The notes beneath the pieces are model-generated. The model did not search any database and was not told the DNA's origin. It saw nothing but the letters and a program-made list of their open reading frames with translations. The position numbers and the translations under genes are program-made. Positions 47,045-51,999 of a stretch of 51,999 nucleotides of DNA are shown piece by piece; the first letter of the stretch is position 1; each line of letters starts with the position of its first letter. The stretch covers positions 29,423 to 81,421 of the forward strand of contig MHIE01000003.1 of the NCBI GenBank assembly GCA_001817345.1, in the 5' to 3' direction. The stretch is from Candidatus Buchananbacteria bacterium RIFCSPHIGHO2_01_FULL_44_11 (GTDB taxonomy: Bacteria; Patescibacteriota; Patescibacteriia; Buchananbacterales; UBA6539).

Positions 47045-47632
47045 AAAAAGAAAAGACTCGGGATTCGAGTCTTTTGCAAGGTGCGAAGAAGATGGCCGCC
47101 GATGACTTAATTTCTGCTTTAGAGCAGGAAATTAAGTAATTCGGAAGTCAGCCGGATGACGGCGGCGGCAATCTCCAAGGTGAGCAAGTTCGCTACCAAT
47201 TCCTTATGATGTCTTAAGCTCCGCGGTTTGCTGATAAAGTCCATATGGTTTTGACTTAATAATAGCGGAGGGTAAGACCGCCAGGGGACTAGCCTGGGGG
47301 TAGCGAGTTAACTCGCCTGTTGTCCTCCTTTAACTACCGACTGGAATCGGCAGCTAGAGAAGGGCAACATTTTAGTTTTCAATGACCAAGCGGTAATCTT
47401 TGTCTCGGCCTAAAGAAGACGGCCGGCCGGTCAGGATATTACAATTTTTAGAAAGGCTGGGGAAAGCGCAGATACGCTTCCCCTAAGTGCAACGGCAGAA
47501 GAGAGCTCAATTGACCGTGGCTGGCCAGTTAGACGAACGGTGACCATTTTTCTTTCTAGCCACAAAACGACCGCGGTCGTAACCGCGGTTGATGGCTCAA
47601 TTGAATTGTCTGGTTTTAGTATAACACAACCC
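47045..47632 (-). ncRNA. Candidate large structured non-coding RNA (orientation from terminator)
   Basis: No credible ORF; many hairpins (GGGGAAGCG/CGCTTTCCCC; ACTTAATTTC-CTGCT/AGCAG-AAATTAAGT; GCCGCCG/CGGCGGC; GCGAGTTAACTCGC); terminator-like AAAAGACTCG-AATCC-CGAGTCTTTTCTTTTTT on minus strand; TATACT at 47618-47623. Confidence 0.4.
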
Positions 47633-47806
47633 CGGTTACATCTTCTGCCTGTTGTCAAACAGCATAGACGTGCCAGTTTGTGTTTATATTGTTTTGTTTT
47701 AGCGAATATTTTTAAATTTAGCTTATCTAACCTGCCTACCGATGAAGACGAAGAATCGCTGGAAAAGTTACAGCCCCAAAAACGGCTAATTGATAACAGT
47801 TAAATT

Positions 47807-48757
47807 TCAGTCTTTTTTTAAGGGATGAAATTTACCATGGGTTTCTTCGGCGTATCTGTCCGAAGCGTGGACATAACGGGTGGTGGTGTCCAGTGACTCG
47901 TGGCCCAATAAAATTTGGATCGCCGCCGGATTGGCGCCGTTTTCGGCTAAATAAGTCGCAAAACCGTGGCGCAGGCCGTGAGCCGAAATCGGAATGTTGA
48001 TTTTTAGTTTCTCCCGGTAAAACTTAATTCGTTCTTGCAAATAATTAGTCGAAATCCGTCGTTTATATGCGGCTTTATCATTAGCGTTACTACCGCGATA
48101 GGGAATAAACAGCGCCTGCAAATTATCAGTCCGGTGTTTCAGGTAACTATTGAGATGATTGAACGCCCGGGGTGTCATATAGACAAAACGCTGCTTTTTG
48201 CCTTTACCTTGGATAAAAATCCGACCGGTATGATCAATGTGGGCCCGATTCAGACTTAGCAACTCGGAAATACGCATGCCAGTTGAGAAAAGCATTTCCA
48301 GCATCGCTCGGTTTCGATCGGCCACCGCTTTATTATTTTCCAGAACGCTGGGTGATTCGATCAGTTTCACCAGTTCATCCATTTCAGCGACGTGAGCGTG
48401 CTTGCGTTCGGTTTTGACCAATTTAACTGCTTCGGGCGGAATTGGTGTTTTAATATCCATTTCAATCAAATACTTTAAATACGAACGTAAACTGGATAAA
48501 AAACGGTTTAAGGAATAGCTTTGCAGTTTTTTATGAGTCACTTGATCTTCGGCGGTTTTCCGGTCAATGGAATTTAAATAAGCTTTGTAGCGGTTAATCG
48601 CCTGCTTATCAACCTTAGAAAAGGGGATAGCCGTCTCTGTAAGGAAATTTTCAAAAACTTTCAAATCCCGTTCATAATTATAAACAGTTTCATCGGAATA
48701 ATGTTTATCCAAAAGATGCTGATGAAAACTGGCAAGGTAAGGTAAATTCATACTCAA
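47807..48757 (-). CDS. Tyrosine recombinase/integrase (XerC/D-like) 1
   Basis: STGMRISELLSL, HGLRHGFATYLAENG, LLGHESLDTTTRYVH catalytic R-HxxR-H-Y. ATG start probably 48751. Confidence 0.93.
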   Translation of the reverse strand: MSMNLPYLASFHQHLLDKHYSDETVYNYERDLKVFENFLTETAIPFSKVDKQAINRYKAYLNSIDRKTAEDQVTHKKLQSYSLNRFLSSLRSYLKYLIEMDIKTPIPPEAVKLVKTERKHAHVAEMDELVKLIESPSVLENNKAVADRNRAMLEMLFSTGMRISELLSLNRAHIDHTGRIFIQGKGKKQRFVYMTPRAFNHLNSYLKHRTDNLQALFIPYRGSNANDKAAYKRRISTNYLQERIKFYREKLKINIPISAHGLRHGFATYLAENGANPAAIQILLGHESLDTTTRYVHASDRYAEETHGKFHPLKKD

Positions 48758-49263
48758 AATGTTTCAAATTCAAGTAAAGTGCGCTCAGCCGGAATGCATA
48801 GAAAAATACAGTTCTTCATTGTCGAAAGATTAATCCACATCTTATAGATTGATACCGTCCCAACTTCGACATACAAGTCTTTTTTACCGTCATAAAATAC
48901 CCCCAAGTCGGCACGACCGTTATTTAAAATTGGTTCAGTTGTTACATCAAAACCCTGTGTCGTAAAATATGTATCAATCATATTCATCATACCCTGATGC
49001 CATTCTTTACCATGCTTATGCTTGGTATCACCCAATTTCGAAGATTCTCCCCAGAAATTAGCTTTGTAATTATCCAATTTACGTGCTTTAATTTTTCCAC
49101 TAACAATCATTAAAGCAATCTGTCGATAAGCAAATTCATCACAATGCTGACAACTATCACGACTACCCCACGAAGCAATAAGTTTTTTTAACCAGCTAAT
49201 TTCATCCGAAATCTTTTTTTCGACAATATGCCAAGGTAAATCTGTTCGTCTAACTTGATTCAT
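48754..49263 (-). CDS. Putative PD-(D/E)XK-like protein of unknown function
   Basis: GRADLGVFYDGKKDLYVEVGTVS resembles the D...ExG core of nuclease-fold proteins; CxxC in SCQHCDEF. Assignment by eye only. Confidence 0.45.
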   Translation of the reverse strand: MNQVRRTDLPWHIVEKKISDEISWLKKLIASWGSRDSCQHCDEFAYRQIALMIVSGKIKARKLDNYKANFWGESSKLGDTKHKHGKEWHQGMMNMIDTYFTTQGFDVTTEPILNNGRADLGVFYDGKKDLYVEVGTVSIYKMWINLSTMKNCIFLCIPAERTLLEFETF

Positions 49264-49275
49264 TTCAATAGCTAA

Positions 49276-49764
49276 TTAAATTAATCTAAATAAAAAAAAT
49301 AAAACTAGGATAGAGCCAGAAACATACAAAAAGTTAATGAGATGAAAAATTGGATCACTAGCTTTGGGTTCTTTTTTGGTAATCTTTTTGTAGTCATTTG
49401 CCTCTGTTCCATCCAATTGTTCCCCTTGCTGAACTTTATAAAAAAAATAATATTTTCGTTTTAATTGAGACAATTCAAGAGATGAAATATACCAAAAATA
49501 TAATGGTATCGCAACAAAATTAATTGAAATCATTGCAAGTCCAACCAAAGCGAAATTTGAGACAGTGGTTATAAATTTTTGAACAACTAAAGTTATGATG
49601 CCCACCGCCTGAACTGTGCTAGTTGTATAAACTGAAATTAGAAACTTACGCCGCATATTGAGAGATTTCAAACCTATGTCGGCAATATCAGCAATATTTT
49701 TTTCAAGATTCTCATGATTAAAAGTATATAATTTATTGTTCATATAGTTTAGTACTTCTTTCAA
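49276..49764 (-). CDS. Small membrane protein with paired TM segments (SLATT-like topology?)
   Basis: Two hydrophobic pairs flanking a charged linker (LSQLKRKYYFFYKVQQGEQLDG), third TM at C-term. Confidence 0.5.
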   Translation of the reverse strand: MKEVLNYMNNKLYTFNHENLEKNIADIADIGLKSLNMRRKFLISVYTTSTVQAVGIITLVVQKFITTVSNFALVGLAMISINFVAIPLYFWYISSLELSQLKRKYYFFYKVQQGEQLDGTEANDYKKITKKEPKASDPIFHLINFLYVSGSILVLFFLFRLI

Positions 49765-49778
49765 CCAATTACAAAAAA

Positions 49779-50750
49779 TTATTTTTTTAATTTCCTGCCA
49801 CTGTGAAAAGCCCGATGGACATCCCGCAAATGCTGGCTGGTGACATGCGTATAAATCTGTGTTGTCACAATATTGCGATGACCCAAAAATTCCTGAATGG
49901 TGCGCAAATCAACACCCTGCTCAAGCAGATCGGTGGCATAAGAATGTCGCAGCGTGTGCGGCGTTGTACTGATAGGTAAACCAGCAATTTTAACGTAGTC
50001 TTTGATTAAACGCTCCACCGAGCGTGTTGTCAACCGTTTCGTCTCGGCCTTTTTATCTTTGCGAAAATTTACAAACAATGCTGGATCAAAGTCTTTTCTA
50101 AGACTCAAATAGCGGTCAAGCGCCTCAAGTGCCCGTGGGGAGAAGTAAACGGTCCGGGTGTAGCCTCCTTTACCGGTAATGGGTAATTCTAAATCAGTGA
50201 CACCTCTTTTTTTGATATATTCAATATTAATTTGGTCTCGATTTAAAGCCACCAATTCACCAACACGCATTCCGGTACTAAATAATACTTCCAAAATTGC
50301 TCCGTCACGTAGATCAATAATTGTTTTTCCGGCAGGGGATAGGAGTAGGCGCTCGACCTGATCAATACTTAAAAAAGAGACTTTTTTGACACTTTTTTCA
50401 CGAACCAAAATTATTTTATCTGCCGGCAAAGCGACGATGTCCTTTGCGGCAAAGTATGTTAAAAGTGCTCGCAAAGCAATTAAATAATAATTTTGAGTCG
50501 TTTTTTTTAAATATCGTCCGTCCTTAGGGCTTTTGCTACGGGATAGAAAGAGGCGATAGCGATAAATGTGCTCACTAGTTAACTCGTGAGGTTTAAGGTT
50601 ATCCAAGCCTTCTTTAATTAGCCAATCGGTAAAACGTTTTAAAAATCGCCCATAATTCTCAACGCTGTTCGAAGACAACCCTTTAACAACATCACTATAA
50701 TCCAAAAAGTCCGTAATATGCTTTACTAGAGGAGTAGCAGATTTATTCAT
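49779..50750 (-). CDS. Tyrosine recombinase/integrase (XerC/D-like) 2
   Basis: STGMRVGELVALN, TPHTLRHSYATDLLEQG, FLGHRNIVTTQIYTHV. Confidence 0.93.
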   Translation of the reverse strand: MNKSATPLVKHITDFLDYSDVVKGLSSNSVENYGRFLKRFTDWLIKEGLDNLKPHELTSEHIYRYRLFLSRSKSPKDGRYLKKTTQNYYLIALRALLTYFAAKDIVALPADKIILVREKSVKKVSFLSIDQVERLLLSPAGKTIIDLRDGAILEVLFSTGMRVGELVALNRDQINIEYIKKRGVTDLELPITGKGGYTRTVYFSPRALEALDRYLSLRKDFDPALFVNFRKDKKAETKRLTTRSVERLIKDYVKIAGLPISTTPHTLRHSYATDLLEQGVDLRTIQEFLGHRNIVTTQIYTHVTSQHLRDVHRAFHSGRKLKK

Positions 50751-50787
50751 ATACGTCTATTAACCTATATTATGCGACATTACTATT

Positions 50788-50816
50788 ATTTTATAAAACA
50801 GCCCAAAATCAGTCAA
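50788..50816 (-). promoter_or_regulatory. Promoter of the recombinase operon
   Basis: Reverse strand TTGACT - 17 nt - TAAAAT. Confidence 0.6.
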
Positions 50817-50822
50817 CTGGAC

Positions 50823-51674
50823 TTATCCACATAAAGCCTGAATTTCTGATTCCAGACGAATTAATTTATTGCCCTCTAGACCCAAGCGCTTGAATTGATT
50901 CTGATAATTAAGCAGGTCTTTGCATAAAACCACACCTTGGCTTAAAAAATAGCGTTTCTGATCGTTATTTAAGGTCACTAGACTAGTCAACGGGTATAAA
51001 CCTTCAGCTTCGACAAAATTCTGCAAACTTGAGCCGGCCGGATAATCCCAGCTGGTAACTTTAACCCCGGCGCAAAGACCGTATTTTCTGACTTCACTGG
51101 TGACTTTGGTGTTAGTGACAAGCCAGCTTTGCAATTCCCCGCTTTGGGGCTTAGCCCCGATTTTACGTTTTGCGACCCATGCGTTATTAATATCCATGAA
51201 CCGAGCATGGGTGTATAAAATGTCTTTACTGCCGGTTTTAGCACCCGGTCTGACATGGAATTTACATTCAACGATGGCGTGGATGTTTTCTGCCGGAATT
51301 TCCGCGACGACGTCAATTTCATGGCTTAAACAGCGGCCCTGGAAAATCTGATTAATCTGAACCTGGTAACCTTGTTTTTCCAATAAAGCGGCAAAATATT
51401 TCTCAAACGGAAAGCCGCTTGGCCCCAAAGCCATAATCGCCCGCTTCAAATTATACCGAGCGGCATAATGAGCGCCGCTGGCTTTCAGCAAACTAAAAGC
51501 CAGCCGATAAATAGTAGATGTACTCATACCCGGCCGGACCTCTTTTTTGATTTGGTTTAGAATTCCTTCAATCGCTTGAGCCTTGGCCCCGGATTTTTTC
51601 AAAGAATGCCTTAATTTATCCAAAGAAAAAAGTTCCCGTTCCCCCGCTGCCTTGGTAATATAAATATTTTTCAT
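50823..51674 (-). CDS. ATP-cone domain fused to restriction-endonuclease-like (PD-(D/E)XK) domain
   Basis: N-term KAAGERELFSLDKLRHSLKKSGAKAQAIEGILNQIKKEVRPGMSTSTIYRLAFSLL (ATP-cone); HEIDVVAEIPAENIHAIVECKFH = D...ExK. Confidence 0.8.
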   Translation of the reverse strand: MKNIYITKAAGERELFSLDKLRHSLKKSGAKAQAIEGILNQIKKEVRPGMSTSTIYRLAFSLLKASGAHYAARYNLKRAIMALGPSGFPFEKYFAALLEKQGYQVQINQIFQGRCLSHEIDVVAEIPAENIHAIVECKFHVRPGAKTGSKDILYTHARFMDINNAWVAKRKIGAKPQSGELQSWLVTNTKVTSEVRKYGLCAGVKVTSWDYPAGSSLQNFVEAEGLYPLTSLVTLNNDQKRYFLSQGVVLCKDLLNYQNQFKRLGLEGNKLIRLESEIQALCG

Positions 51675-51713
51675 AAAATTTTGCTTAATTTAGCTAAATT
51701 CATCGACAAATTA

Positions 51714-51742
51714 TTGACATAAATTTTAAAAAATGATATAAT
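51714..51742 (+). promoter_or_regulatory. Perfect consensus sigma-70 promoter
   Basis: TTGACA - 17 nt - TATAAT. Confidence 0.85.
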
Positions 51743-51801
51743 CATTTGTTACTCTCAAAAACCAACCCAACATTACTTTAAGCCTTGAAAGGAGACGTAA
51801 C

Positions 51802-51999
51802 ATGCTGTTCTACCTGCTGATCGGACTGGTGGCCATCGGCCTGCTCGTCAACCTGCTGTGCCGGCTCAACGATCGGCACAACTCGTGGCTGGTCGAAATG
51901 AATACCAGACACGACAAGGAGTGGGCTGAGCTGCGCTGGCAGAAGGAGTGCTGGAAATTGTACCAACGGCTTCAGGCCGAAGGTCTGATTTCCAACGGC
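51802..51999 (+). CDS. Small membrane-anchored protein, 3' end outside window
   Basis: MLFYLLIGLVAIGLLVNLLCRLNDRHNSWLVEMNTRHDKEWAELRWQKECWKLYQRLQAEGLISNG...; SD GAAAGGAGA. Confidence 0.65.
   Translation, partial: MLFYLLIGLVAIGLLVNLLCRLNDRHNSWLVEMNTRHDKEWAELRWQKECWKLYQRLQAEGLISNG

Noticed and set aside
47045-47632. Identification of the structured region as tmRNA or RNase P RNA
   Set aside because: I could not find the tmRNA tRNA-like end or the conserved RNase P P4 sequences on either strand; identity left open.
47540-47803. 87-aa + strand ORF and 75-aa minus-strand ORF in the structured region
   Set aside because: No start signals or family resemblance; they overlap hairpin-rich non-coding sequence.
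50757-50784. dif-like half site (reverse strand TGTCGCATAATATAGGTTAATAG) just upstream of recombinase 2
   Set aside because: The left arm resembles the dif TTCGCATAA arm but the central spacer is far too short for a normal dif; it overlaps the operon's 5' leader. Kept only as a curiosity.
1-51999. CRISPR arrays, transposases, rRNA genes, reverse transcriptases
   Set aside because: No regularly spaced repeat array, no IS-type transposase, no rRNA and no RT motif were seen.

Overview
The window is about 52 kb of dense, mostly + strand bacterial chromosome. Gene content and style suggest a Candidate Phyla Radiation / Patescibacteria genome; this is an inference from synteny and protein types, not a database match. 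The core part (1-45 kb) holds ftsEX, a YidC/Oxa1 insertase, secDF (SecD carries an embedded parvulin domain), a sigma region 4 + HARE-HTH protein, a TraG/VirD4-like ATPase with a zinc ribbon, ugd, CIRCE-clpB, mnmA, alaS, an infA-rpmJ-rpsM-rpsK-rpsD-rpoA-rplQ-rplM-rpsI block, a surface-polysaccharide cluster, fmt/def, galK with an in-frame TGA, a cold-shock gene, gltX, M23 peptidases and an ArsR/SdpI-like pair. There are three tRNAs. The accessory right end (46-52 kb) is the most unusual part: a GC-rich secreted orphan, a long structured non-coding region, a compact minus-strand operon [tyrosine recombinase - small membrane protein - nuclease-like protein - tyrosine recombinase], and an ATP-cone + restriction-endonuclease-like fusion. 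Other notable signals: a nested tRNA-Gln locus, a long-hairpin (6S-like) ncRNA candidate, a set of self-contained GC-rich single-gene cassettes with near-consensus promoters, and AT-rich inverted repeats, one of which lies inside a coding region. No searches or folding programs were run; all calls come from reading the sequence.
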